50,640 nucleotides of DNA from Pelargonium nanum (Eukaryota; Streptophyta; Magnoliopsida; Geraniales; Geraniaceae), in assembly GCA_036897485.1 (NCBI GenBank), contig JAYMTF010000135.1, forward strand, positions 1-50,640. The letters are read 5' to 3'. A program made the position numbers and the translations under genes. Shown piece after piece: positions 32,247 to 44,500 of this stretch; position 1 is the first letter of the stretch, and every line of letters starts with the position of its first letter. The notes under the pieces are model-generated. The model made no database searches. It was not told where the DNA came from and saw only the letters and a program-made list of their open reading frames with translations.

Positions 32247-33045
32247 AGTATATGAAAATCGAAGTCAATAATGTATTTTTTCTCAATGATGATCGTCGTT
32301 TCTGTGTTTTCCCTCTAAATTTACCGTTTGATGTTGTTGCTGTTGCTGGCTTTTTCTTATTTTTTTATTTTGTGTGTTTTTTTGTTTAATATTTTATTTT
32401 GTGTGTTTTTTTTTTTTGTGACGTGGTTGCATGATGTCAACTTTTAATATTATTATATTGTTTATATATTAATTTATTACAAAAATAATTATTGACTGAA
32501 ATGTGAACTCTAAACTATTATGATTGGTTTGTATTTGGCCTTTTTCTTTTTCTTTTTTATATTGCTAATCCAATAAAGCTTCACTTTGAGTTTGCAATTT
32601 AGATTTTGGATCGGAGTCTGATGATGTTTTTATATTCGGGTCGGAAAGATTAGTTTGTGCTCGATAAGGTATTGATTATTGCTTTGGGCCATATTTCAAC
32701 TTTTATGTGTATTATGTATGTCAATGCCTAGTTTTGAGTCGGAATTTTCAGATTTGGATTAGAAAAATTTAACTCAAATTCGAAAAGGATGCATGTTTAT
32801 GTTTTGGAACATTTTTTTGTGGTTTTGTGAGTAACATGTCCGGGTTTGTGTGGGCTTGCTTGACCCGATCCAACAAATGAATGAATTTTGTGTGTCGCGG
32901 ACTCAATTCTATCAACTCTAATCTGATTGCAGTTTTCATGTTTTGAGTTGGGAGTCGAACTTTGACTCTAAAGGGTGTGAAAAACTAGTTTCGAGTTGAA
33001 TTTTGAGTTTGTCATGTAAAATGTGCAAGTTCGTATGAATTTGTC
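32247..33045. other. Intergenic, T-rich
   Basis: T-runs followed by diverged GGGTTTGTGTGGG / TTGACCCGATCC words near 32820-32890, similar to the GGCAATTCGGG element family but without clear ends. No gene seen. Confidence 0.45.
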
Positions 33046-33049
33046 AGTT

Positions 33050-33760
33050 CTGATATGAGTTCGACGGCTGTGAGTTTTGACCGTAAGCCCGTTTTGAGTG
33101 TGTCGACCAACGCGAGTATGACTTAATTCCTCTCAACTATTGCTTATCACACACATATAACGGTCTCGAAATGCTCTAGAACAACTTTGATCATGGTCGA
33201 TGACTACGAGTTTTGATTGTAAGCATGTTTTGAGTGTGCCAACCAACGCGAGGGGAAACCAAATTCCTCTAAACCATTTTTTCTCTCCCTCTTTAAACTT
33301 GCTCGAAATGCCTCGTAACTGTGTAGATCATGCTTGATGGCTATGAGTGTTGACCATAGACCCAATTCCTCTACCGACCTCGAAATAGCCAAAAACAACA
33401 TAGATCATGTTCAAAGAGTGAGTTTATAGAATATAACCCCGTTTTGAGTGCGATGGTCAATGTGATCATGCGACCAATATTACTTTTTTTCGTCCTTTAA
33501 ACAGTCGTGAAATGTCCTCAAACGATGTTGTAAGAATTTCCTTACATAATTAGAGATTTTTTTCTCGTTAAGTTTTGATCGTAGGCCCTTTTTAATGTGT
33601 CTATCAACACAACCGCGTGAACCAATTCCTCTTTATTATTACTTCTCTCACCTTTCAAATGATCTCGAAATGACAGAAAACGACGTAAATTTTGACCGAA
33701 AACTATGCGTATTAACTATAACTCATCTCCAGTGCATCCACCAATGTAAACATGTTATTT
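33050..33760. repeat. Old, diverged tandem repeat, period roughly 130-150 bp
   Basis: Recurring order of words: GAGTTTTGACCGTA, CCCGTTTTGAGTGTGTCGAC-CAACGCGAG, AATTCCTCT, and CTCGAAATG. CTCGAAATG or close variants occur near 33168, 33302, 33378, 33496 and 33662, and GTTTTGAGTGTG-type strings near 33094, 33226, 33442 and 33590. Units differ strongly, so the array is ancient. Confidence 0.65.
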
Positions 33761-33904
33761 ATTTTTTCCTATATTACTTCTATCTAAACTCTCTACTACA
33801 AGTTGCATTAGAATTGATCTCATCATATCAATTTGAAGTAGTAAAGTGGAAGAAAAAAATACCAAAACAAAACAAAATAAATTAAATTACAATTGAAGAG
33901 TAGC

Positions 33905-34312
33905 AGTGGAAAGCGGAGACGGTGTCCCTCGTGATAGGATGATCAGGTTACGGGGTCGACTGGTAGTTGGTGGTCTGATTCAGCATGGTTTCGAGAAAGT
34001 CCGGCAGAGTTCGGTATTGGTTAGACAGATCGGGGGGGAGGGCTTGCCTAGTGCCCCTGGTTTGATTTATTGGGTTCTTCCCAGGTCAATTGAGTTTTCA
34101 CCCATCATTGGGTTCGTCTTGTCTAGGACGAGGTTTATCTTGCTTCAGATTTATCAGGTTTTTAATTCCGCAATTTAGTTGTTTTCCTTGTTTTAATTTG
34201 GTTTGCTTTAGTTTGCAGTTAGTTCAGTTTACTTTTGTTACGATGTAACGTTTTGGATTCGGTTTATAAATGGAACTTCTCCTGTTTTTTTTTATTTAAA
34301 AAATTACAATTG
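33905..34312 (+). mobile_element. GC-richer retroelement-like 3' fragment
   Basis: The block is clearly GC-richer than its flanks, has a 90-codon open frame without recognised domain, then TTTTGTTACGATGTAACG-TTTTGG and ATAAATGG before a T/A-rich end. This resembles the 3' end of a degenerate non-LTR element. No reverse-transcriptase motif was found, so the class is uncertain. Confidence 0.35.
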
Positions 34313-34319
34313 AAAAGTC

Positions 34320-37300
34320 AATGAACCATAGATTTGCTGTCAACCAAACCAAACCAATCCAATCCCATAAACGCGTTTACATAAAAACCAGCTGTTCCTT
34401 TATTTTCTCCTTAAAATTTGTCCACTAAATATTATTAATTAATATAACTTATAATATTTCATCATAATCTTTTTATTTATTTATTAATGTCAAAAATAGG
34501 TATTTTGGCTCTATCTCTAATCTCTATTTATGTCCTAAGCAAATTATGATTTTATTTTTCTAATAATAGAGTCATTGTTTTAAGGAAAAAAAAAAAACAA
34601 TATTAATATGCCACTTGCAAATATTAATTTCAAACCAATATCATTGACTATAATTACACAAATATCTACTACTTGTACATTATATTTATTTTGACATTGA
34701 TTCTTTTATATTTCAAGGTAGCATCACATTGACACATACATAATTTTTCCAATTTTTTTCCAACCAAGTACTTTTATTTATGACTTTTTCTAATATTACA
34801 ATTTTCAAGATTATATAGATCGAATTACGAGTTGAACCGGTTTAATCAAACCGATTAATAAAATGATTTGATAATGAAAATAAATATATTAATATCGTGT
34901 AACAACTAAAATCATAAAATTTATGCAAACTAACTAATACATAGTAAGATAATTCATGAATTTTAGTTGACCGTTCTCGTATATTCAAATTTGTTAGAAT
35001 TTATTATGATTAGTAATTTACCCATATATATATATATATAGTAACTTATTATATGATGAATCAAATTCTTTATAGGTATAATTTAGGTAAGATGATATGG
35101 TATAAGTGTATTGTGTATAAAACAATTCAAATTTGTGTTTGCTTCATAAAATATATTTACAATTTAATAGTGTCACTAATAATTAATAGATTAAAAAATA
35201 TTAATTGAATAATAATATAAACAACTTTTTATTTTTGTTTGTCCTTATGAAGAATAATATCACGGCGCATGCGGCGAAGAAACTCCACAGCCACAAGCCC
35301 ACAACTTGTCGACTTCTTTTATATTTTTATTAAATTTAATTTTCTATTAGGACATTTATATGTTTTTTTATTTTATAAAATATATTATTTTGTTCGGTTG
35401 ATAAAATATTTAGTAGTTTCGTTGTCGTGTGAGTAAAGCTTTTTCATAATTGAAATGGTAGTGAAGATATATTATATAAATAATGTACTTCAAAGCACAA
35501 AATTTTATTCGCTATGTGTTTTTATGTTTATCGATCTCATGACAATCTGTTAATTTTGGTCTTATGGTCGGTTCATTTGTTAGGAACTTAAGATTGTCGA
35601 CAAGGAGTGCATAAGAGTTCGACTAAAAACATGTATAGTTGGCGATGTGGGTCGCCTGTTGGTTAAAAAACGCATGTGTTTTTATTGAGTTACTTCGTTA
35701 CTTATTAAGGTAAGTTATGGTAAGTAAAAACTTGTTTAACAATAAGTGATTTTTTGATACGGTCTGTGCGCTGTATTGTCAGGTATACTAACATAAGACA
35801 TTAAAAGATATTGGGTACTGACAACTAGCAAGTTTTATAAGAAGTTGTCGCGGTTTAAAGAGAGACTCATTTGTGATCGCGTTACTTCTCTTTGTGCATC
35901 AGTGACCTTTTATGGAGACTAAGTATATAGGAGAAGTGAAGAGATCATCTAGTGACTTGTCGGTCTCTTGTGGAGACGTAGTGCGGATGAGATGTTTGAA
36001 GCTCTAATTGTGTTTAGAACTCTCTGGTGGAGACTAAGTATGAACGAAAGATGTGAAGACTCTTTTTGAGGAGGTGAGTCTTCTTGTAGGGAAGATAGCA
36101 CCATCACGGTTGGAAGGTCTGTCATCTTTATAGGAAGGTTGTCATTCTCGTGAATGAACGTTTTCCCTATGAGAAGGACATCATTCTTGTGAGATTGTTC
36201 GTTGTTCTTGTGAGAAATATAGTCCGCAAATCATGTGGGATGTTCCACCTTCTTTTAGGAAATTGTTTGTTAAAAAGTTGGTCATGCGTGAAAATGATGA
36301 ATAGTTGGAAAAATGGCCATGCATGCAAAAATGCTTTTAGTAATCGAGATCCACTCAACGTCAGGTTGTGTGTTCATATAAATCGATGGAACTCGAATGC
36401 CAACGTCAAAGGCTAAATGTGTTTTATCTAATATGTAATACTATAAAAAAACATACTAGATGAAACCACCACATATTGGGAAAAAAAAAAACTATTGTGG
36501 TTGAAGAAAATAATATTGAAAAAGTGTAATGAACTAAATATATTTTTCTTTAAAAAAACTATATATTTTCAAAAAACTAATGGGCTAGCCTTTTAAGTTT
36601 ATGGGCCTATGAACAAATTGGGCCTAATAGGTGTGAGAAGTACTATACATTGGGTGACCTAAGCCCAAAAGCTTAATGGACTGAATCTTAATTTAATTTT
36701 TTATTTCCAACCAAAACTTTTGAAATTATTTTTGTTATTTTCAATTTCTCATAGAGTCAAACAAATTTAAGAATTCTATGAGTTAAGAAATTTATTATGA
36801 AAATTTTGTAATTTTTAATAATATATTGAGATTGTGTTAGAAGAATTTAAGAATTATTATGAAAATTATATATGAAAATTTTCTATTTTTTCTAATTTTT
36901 AAAATTAATCATGAATATTTAATTGTACAATTTATATTTTTTTTTGTCAAAGAACAGGTAGTGGCTTAGAAGAATCTTTGCATTTATATTTTTGTTTGGT
37001 TCCAATTAAACTCACATTATTGTTATTAATATTTAATTAAAAACTGTTAGTGGTTCTAATTAAATTCATATTATTATTATTTGCAAACTTGTTAGTTGGC
37101 TAATCATATTGGGTTATAATTATAAATAATTAAAAAACTAATTGATAAATAATTAATTATAATAACTTGATTATAATATGGGCCATGAAAAAGGATATGG
37201 ATTGGCTGAGCCACCTGATCTTGATTTAAAAAATGGTATTTAAATGAGCAAGTAAGTTAGGTATCAATGTATAATTTTTAATAATATCCAATTATATTAG

Positions 37301-37415
37301 ATAATCTATTAACAAAACAAAGCATTTGCAAAAAGATAAGCATGTTTATGTTTTGGCCACTCAAAAACATAACCTTTACTTGAGTGAGAGCAATGTACAT
37401 GCTCTTATAATATTG
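34320..37415. other. Long AT-rich intergenic region, no gene seen
   Basis: Contains homopolymer and TA runs (for example near 35027-35040), three diverged GGAGACTAAGTAT-like words at about 35913, 35975 and 36033, and a cluster of TGGGCY motifs near 36580-36668. No ORF with domain or splice support. Confidence 0.5.
36580..36668. promoter_or_regulatory. Orphan cluster of site II-like TGGGCY motifs
   Basis: TGGGCT at 36581, TGGGCC at 36603 and 36620, and AGCCCA at 36662 lie within 90 bases. Such clusters usually mark housekeeping promoters, but no gene is visible within 2 kb on either side. Confidence 0.3.
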
Positions 37416-37419
37416 GACT

Positions 37420-37600
37420 CATGATACGTTCGAGCGTGCCGTGTTCGTGATATATTGAAAGTTGATCGTGCATTATATGAGTCAATATGAATATAACACG
37501 GCATAACACGTTTCACATGATAAGATCAACACAATTAAAACTACACACCTCATCAGCATGACACGACAAAACCCCAAATTAAGAAAAACACATATAGACT
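37420..37600. mobile_element. ACACGACACG-type repeat element
   Basis: GATACGTTCGAGCGTGCCG, CGTGTTCGTGATA, ATAACACGGCATAACACG and GCATGACACGACAAAA are the same vocabulary as the copies at 12575, 40885 and 45970. Confidence 0.45.
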
Positions 37601-38780
37601 TAACGACTAGCTAGCTAGAGTTTTTAAAGTTAATTTAATAGTACAACTATTAAGTGTGTGTTCAAGTGCTTGACATGCCACGATACAAATAATAATTTTT
37701 TATGTTCAACACAAATGCATAAAATGTGCTTGCGATGGAGATACATAATTAAATGTACAAATTGTCCGACTTGTTCCGCGTAGTTATGAATCAAGTCGGA
37801 CAACTTACACATTTTTTAATAATAAAAAACACAGTCGTGACTCAAATTTGAGATATGTTTATCCAATCCAAACTAAAAAATATATTGTCAAAATTTAAAC
37901 ATTGCAAGCTATGACCCCAACAAAACATTTTTTACTAATTAACTATAAATTATATTAATCCTAATTCCAATTTCACAAGTAAAATCCAATCATCATGGAA
38001 CTCAATATATAAAATATAAATGTGGTACCAAAAACAACATTAAACACAAGGCTCAGAATTGGTCTTGCCACAACCTCAATTCTCCACCACAAATCCCCAA
38101 ATTTCAAAATTCAAATCATTTTGTGTCAATTAATTTTGTTCAAATTTTGACCCCATGTACAGACAATGACACTTCATTGAATATTTGAACAACAATTTTT
38201 ATTTTCTATTTCTTTATCTAAAATATCTAATTTCCCATGTCATGAATTCATGACTTACAATGGTTAATTTCATTTATTAGGGTACTTGAAACATATCAAT
38301 TATTGAATTGAAATGTGAACTTAAGAATAAATTTAAAATAATGTGAATTCTTTAGTAATGAGAAAATATTGAGTATTTTCAATTTAACTAATTTTTTTAG
38401 GCATACATGAGGTTAAAAGAAGTTAAATATTTACAAATTCCATAGGACTATAAGAGAGGTGTGAAATATTTGCTCAACTATTTTAAATTAAATTAGATAT
38501 TTTTTATTCTAATTTTTATCTCGGTTTAATTTTATAAAAATAACCTTCTACAGAAAGTTAAATGAACGAATCTTATCTAATAAGTGTCGGAAACAAATTA
38601 TTCACTCTCAATTTTTTTTAAAAATGTAACAAATTAATATTAAAAGTTGACAAATTCCAAATTAAACCCTCCAACCTTGTTATTGGTTACTAGGTTTCAT
38701 TAAACTATGTTTTGGAATAACTTGCATGAACATTTTTTGTGATATAAAAATTGTTGAAAATGACCTAATCTTTATTCTCC
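37601..38780. other. AT-rich upstream region of the LOR gene
   Basis: No gene seen. Only short open frames and A/T-runs. Confidence 0.5.
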
Positions 38781-38789
38781 TCCAAACAT

Positions 38790-38797
38790 TATAAATA
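38790..38797 (+). promoter_or_regulatory. TATA box of the LOR gene
   Basis: TATAAATA about 67 bases before the ATG at 38857, leaving a leader of about 35 bases. Position and sequence are canonical. Confidence 0.6.
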
Positions 38798-38856
38798 ACA
38801 CTACACCTAACAAGTTGATGAAAAATTAAGGTTTAATCATTGAAAGTTTCTTGGAG

Positions 38857-40693
38857 ATGACAAAGGTTCACCCCAAAGTGATAGTTCCTCCATTTTCTTG
38901 CTATTTGAGCTCTAAACAAGAGACTTTCACAATATGGATGAAGTCTTTGGTCCTTAGTGGGAGAGGTTGCACTGTTTTTGATTCAAATGGGAAGATTGTG
39001 TATAGAGTTGATAACTACAACTACAATGGAAGCAACAAGGTCCATCTCATGGACATTAGAGGCAAGGTCTTGTTCACCATACTCAAAAAGGTAAGACATA
39101 GTGTTTTTTGTGTTATCATTCGATCAGTTTTACAAGTCAGGTTGATCGTCAGTGACGTTGCGATGAATATTTTTGAAAAAAGAAGGTGTTTCTAATTTTG
39201 GGTCAAACTGGTTTTGACATGCTATTGTTTGAGTTTGCTTAAGGTTTAGATTGACTCATTGGTTGTATTTCAGTTTGAGTGGGCGAGTTAGTTGGCGTTT
39301 AATATATCAGTATGTTCCGATATAACAGTCAACTTTTTATTCTGTGTGAAGAATAATGATGAGTTAATTACTTATTAGAAATACGCTTGCCCTCTTATTG
39401 GAAAACGTGTTTTTAATTTTGGGTCAAATCATTGACTTGTTATTACTTGAGATTGTTCAAAGTTTTGTGAACAATAAGATTGACGATCTTATAACTATCA
39501 AGGTCGCAAATTTAAAGAAAATAGTCTTTTTGCTAAATGATGATAAGACTGCATGAACTGTTGTGCATGCATTGATAAGACTCCCCAAATCGTACAGTAG
39601 GAGTCTCGTGCATTGAACCGTTGTTTATTTTAGTTTTACTATACATTGTTACATGCATATATGGAGACTATATGTGACTTTGTGAGCTAATTTTTGTGCA
39701 GAAGTTTATGTGGTTTGGGCTATGGAAGGGCTATAGATATAGTGATACAGAGATTAAGTCTAAAAAACCAGGGTTTCAAGTTCAAAAAACCTTGTGGGTT
39801 CCAAGAAAAGAGTCATCAATTTGTAAGGTTATTGAAGGGTTGGACAAGAACCAGCCAAGCCATTACAAGATTGAGAGATGTACTAGCAAGTCAACATGCA
39901 AGATTGTTAACCAGCTTGGAGTTATTGTGGCTGAGGTAAATTATCATATACCTCACACTCAATTTACTTAGTTTCATGTTGGAGCTTACAATTCGGGTTT
40001 CAGATCGTGTTTTTCGAAACGGGTTGAGGGTTGTCTGTTAATTGAGGTTTAGAGTCGAGAGTCAGGTAGAAGTTTATATGCAAAATGTGTGAGTTTGTCC
40101 AACTCAAAATTTGATAAATCCAAACTCACGAAATTTTGGCTCGAGTTTCGTGTTCCCGCAAGTTCTAGTCCAAACTATTAGCTCTAGTTTCGACTATACT
40201 GGACATAATGGCTCGCGGGTCATCATTGGCCTAACCACTTTAGGCTCGAGTGGGCTTCACCCAAACTCAACATGTGACTCAATTTGATTACAAAATGAGC
40301 TGCATATCATCATTCGCCTAGGCCCCGTGTTGGCAAAAAGTAGTAGATAAAGGCACGACTCAATCTTTTAGGCCTGACTGAGAGTGAGCTTGGCCCAAAC
40401 TCAACCCGCAATTTGATTTGTCAGGTCTAGATTTAGCATGCTCTTTTGTTTTTAGTGCACGACACTTTTTTGTTTCAACTCGAATGATCGTGAATTTGAG
40501 TCAACAACTTTACATGTGCGTCAACGGCTACTGACCCATGATTTTTGTTGATGAACAGGTTAAGAGAAAGCAATCAGCTTGTGGAGTTCCATTAGGGGAA
40601 GATGTGTTGACCATGGTGGTTGAGCCCTCCATTGACCACTCCATGATAATGGGGCTTGTTGTCACTTGCAGTCTCATCAACTCTAAAATGTGA
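38857..40693 (+). CDS. LURP-one-related (LOR) protein
   Basis: Exons 38857-39090, 39702-39935 and 40559-40693 give 200 aa. The protein is a single LOR domain, related in fold to the Tubby C-terminal domain: TFTIWMKSLVLSGRGCTVFD and GKIVYRVDNYNYNGSNKVHL-MDIRGKVLFTILKK in exon 1, GYRYSDTEIKSKKPGFQVQK and CKVIEGLD in exon 2, and a hydrophobic C-terminus with EDVLTMVVEPSIDHSMIMGLV in exon 3, where the Tubby-like central helix lies. Arabidopsis LURP1 is a defence-induced gene in this family; most members have no assigned biochemical function, and none is claimed here. The 6-base leader extension read by non-ATG frames was ignored; the ATG MTKVHPKV follows a TATA box at the expected distance. Confidence 0.93.
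39575..39645 (+). mobile_element. SINE 3' fragment in LOR intron 1
   Basis: CCCCAAATCGTACAGTAGGA-GTCTCGTGCATTGA then TTTATTTTAG matches the 3' module of the Au-like SINE at 8915-9105. Only the tail is present. Confidence 0.4.
39981..40186. mobile_element. GGCAATTCGGG-family element in LOR intron 2
   Basis: Begins GGAGCTTACAATTCGGG and ends AACTATTAGCTCTA, matching family ends. A second GGCTCGAGTGGGC-rich block, possibly another element, fills 40200-40440. Confidence 0.5.
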
Positions 40694-40884
40694 AGAAGCA
40701 AAAAATGCCATGTAGAAGCATTAGTGTGTTGTGTAAATTCTAAGCAAATATGGCAAAGTTTTGGTCCAAAAAAATTGGAAGCAAAAGGCTGAGTTTGATG
40801 GCATTTCAATTTTGGTTTTCAATATGTAATCTTTCCTTCATGTGAATATGATGATGCAATGTGTATTGGAGCTCAGAAATTGTG

Positions 40885-41045
40885 TATGTCGTGCTGGAAG
40901 TTGATTGTACACTGTTGGATTCAATACAAATATCGAGCTTAATAATTGTGTTGAACAGTTGAACACGAACAAAATTCGTTTAACACGGTAACTGAATGGA
41001 TCGTGTTGACACAACACGACACGATTGAGACAAACACGACCCAAC
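40885..41045. mobile_element. ACACGACACG-type repeat element
   Basis: GTCGTGCTGGAAGTTGATTG, GAACACGAACAAAATTCG, TTGACACAACACGACACG and AACACGACCCAACATACT. It lies between the LOR 3' end and the eIF2B-alpha promoter. Confidence 0.5.
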
Positions 41046-41309
41046 ATACTCTAGATGATAGAACCAATGCGTCGTTATTAAGATTAATTTACAAGTATAC
41101 CCTTTATTGTTTATATTGTGTAAATGTGATGAATAAAAATGTTTGATTCTTTCTTCAAAATTAATTAGGATCGATATACATAACATTGTTCAAATGAAAA
41201 AACGATAACATGTAACTGTTTATTAACACTCATAGTTAGAGATGTCCATCAGACAATCAAACATGTGAATCAACCGGCACAAAAATTGCTATAACTTAAC
41301 ATGAAATCT

Positions 41310-41400
41310 CGGGTTTAAGATTCTAAGGTCGTAGTTGCGTTAAAACTTGGTCGGAATCTCGTGGCGGTCCTAGAACCGAAGTCAAATTGAACCGAAAATA
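41310..41400 (+). mobile_element. Short SINE fragment upstream of the eIF2B-alpha gene
   Basis: TAGTTGCGTTAAAACTTGGT followed by CGG is shared with the SINE at 49450-49690, which has AGTTGCGTTAAAACTTGGT. ATCTCGGGTTTAAG upstream resembles box B. Confidence 0.45.
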
Positions 41401-41566
41401 GAACCAAAACGCAGTCGTTTTATGGTTAAATCCCAAACATCGCATAAGATAAAACACGATTTCAACTTCCTTCGTTAACACACTGACTCCTCCGAACCGG
41501 AACCGGACATTTTCTCGAGAAACACCAAAATTTTCCCGAGAAAGTGACAGAAAGAGCTCTCCCTAA

Positions 41567-44500
41567 ATGTGGTGGAGATCAGCTTCCTTCATCCTGGACA
41601 AGCAGGACAACGACCAAAACGACGCCGCATTCGCCGCCGCCGCCGCCGCCGCAGCAGCGAACCCCGACAGCCTCTCTCTCTCCTCTCCGCCTCCGTACTC
41701 GTCCATGGCTGACACAGCCCAAAACCCTAACCCTAAGATCTCCGCCTACTACCAGACGCGCGCCGCGCACCACGGCGTCGTCACCAGCGACTGGCTCGCA
41801 CAGCCCCAGGCCGCCGTCGGCCGCGACCCCGACGGAATCAGCCTCCCGCCGGAGGACGAAGCTAGGGATGCCGAATCCGGCAAGAGCTTTAGCGTCATCG
41901 ATCAGTTCAATAGCTGGCGGAAGCAGCCGGACCTGGCGGAGGCCGTGGCGGCGATTCGTGCTTTGGCGGCGGTGATTAGGAACAGCGAGGCCACCACTAT
42001 GATGGAGCTTGAAATTGAGCTCAAGAAAGCTTCGGATTCTCTCAAAGTAAGTGTAGAGTTTTCTGTTTGTTTCCTCGGAAAATAGCATTTTCTGAATTCA
42101 ACTTTTGCTTCTTATATAGTTGAAAGTGAGGAATTTTCTGTTTGTTTCCATGGAAAATAGAATTTTGGAGATTGAATTGAACTCTAATTAGATCAGAATT
42201 GGGGAAATGTTTGCTTCTTGTGTAGTTATGTGCCTATATATATATATGTATATATTACTGGTTATATAGGTTTTGTATTGAAGCTGAGCTAGCTTGAATC
42301 CAACTATTTGAATTTGGTTTAGCTTGTGCTCGTATGTATTGTAGTAGCTGTGCATTGGATTGAAAGCACTTACATTTTCTATCCAGTTTGAAGATTTAAG
42401 GTGATTACTATGAATGTATAGTTGGTTCTATTTATTAATAGACTCTGTGTCAACTTTGTTAATGATGAGAAGATTAGCACACTTTACTTTCTCACTATAG
42501 TACACTCCGAAAAATTCGTAGGAAAAACCATGCGAATCGGTAAATCAGGTTTTGAGTTTCTTGTTTTGGGCCGATGTGAGATTGCAAAGCTGTAAATTAT
42601 GGTAGTAGAGATGAGAATGTTGAGGTGGATGTGTGGTAACACTAGGATTGAGACTATTAGAGAAAAAGTTGGGGTAGCGTCAATTGAAGATAAGGCGTGA
42701 GAAAATCGTTTTAGAAAAAGATTGGTCATGTGTAGTGTAGAGAGACTAGTGATCTTGTGAGAGAAATTAGAAGGGGTAGGGTTAGACCTAAGTTAATATG
42801 GCAAGAAATAGTAAGGAAAGACATGATAGTACTTGGCTTAACTAAGGAGATAGCATAAGAGAGGATAGAGTGGAGAAAGAGAATACGAGCAGAGAAGAGT
42901 CTTGCTAATGGATTCATGTATTTGACTTTGACATTGTTCGGGAAATGGCTTTGTTGTTGTTGTTGTTTTTTGTTGGGCAGATGGGAGCTCCCTGCTAGCT
43001 AGAAAACCAAGTTTTATAGGGGCCCTCCTTCTATCTTGTTCGCACTCTCCTCCTGTCAGAAAGATCTCGATCCCTCAACCAATGGTGGAGTAGAGGTGGA
43101 TGGATTAATGTAGATAGCCTAGCGGGCCTAAATAAGTGTGCATGATAGGAGTTTATTTTACTGGACTAACTATAGTGGGAAAATGGGTTTCATGAATGAT
43201 ATGTTAAAGCTCTTTTCTGGTTTCATTTTTGTCATTTGTGATGGGATTTTCACCGGCACCGACTTGGTATATAGGAACTCAAGTTCTGTGGTATTAAGTG
43301 CATGTGGAGGATAGCTAGTTTCTTTCCCCTTGAAGAAAGTTTTGACTAATGTTACGCTGTTGTATGTTGTGAGGAATTAATACGGTTTTGAATCTAAATT
43401 TTATGGCTCCCTTAATTTTAAAGTTAAGGGAGGTGTTGCTCTGTGAATTTGGTATGCTCAGTGAAGAAGGTTAGTTATGTGTACACTCAATGAATAAGAC
43501 GACTAGATGAAATCTCAGCATCGGAATAGTGCAAAAGAGTAAAGCTATTTGATATCTGAGGAAGCGGAATTTGTTTGCAGAGGAAGTGAGTTTAGTTGTT
43601 AGTATTGATTGGTTAGATGGGAAATGCTGTTATATCTTTTACCTGTTAACAAGTAACGAAGACATAAAATGAATTTGGTCATAAGCTCAATGCTTAATAA
43701 GTCATTCTTAACTATTATGTGATCAATAATCAATTAGAGGATTCCTAATCATTTTGCTAAAGGATTTATGTAGCCAACCTCAACATAGTATAAAACAAGG
43801 CTTTGATGATGTTTTTGTCTTTGAATCGCATCACTTCTTTTTATAAGTTGTCGAAACGTGAAAGCATAATATAGAAATTTAAGTTTCAGATTCTTGTACT
43901 ATTCAAGTCAAATGATTAATCTTATATCTGCATGTTAGTCATGGGATACAACCTCCATCTCCTTGACAGCCGGCTGTGATTTGTTCATGCGTTATGTCAC
44001 TAGAACTTCGGCATTAGAGTACGAGGACTTCAATTCTGCCAAGTCTCGCTTGATTGAACGTGCAGAGAAGTTTGGGGAGATCTCTTGTAAGGTATGTATT
44101 TTAACCTAATTATGGCTCTACAAAGCAATTGCTCTGTTACAATTTTATCTTGGAATCGGTCCAATTAATATTACAAGTAACTTAATCATATTCCAGGCTC
44201 GCAGAATCATCGCCATGCTCAGTCAAGATTTTATATTTGATGGTTGTACTATTTTGGTGCACGGGTTCTCCAGAGTTGTTTGGGAAGTTCTGAAGACAGC
44301 AGCTCAGAATAAGAAACTATTTCGTGTTTTCTGCACAGGTTTAGTTTCAAAACCCAACCACTTGCTTAACTATGCTTGAATTGTGTTAATATGAATCATG
44401 TGTCATCTAATCAGAACTTCTCACTATTTAGTACTCCCTCCGACGACCCGTCCCAAAATGAGTGTCCTTTAGTTAACGTGGTATATTTACTCTTCTATCC

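Noticed and set aside
33906-34178. 90-codon ORF as a gene
   Set aside because: No domain or splice context; the block looks like a degenerate retroelement end.
42484-42917. Two minus-strand ORFs of 81 and 63 codons
   Set aside because: They are antisense shadows of the LINE relic in eIF2B-alpha intron 1.
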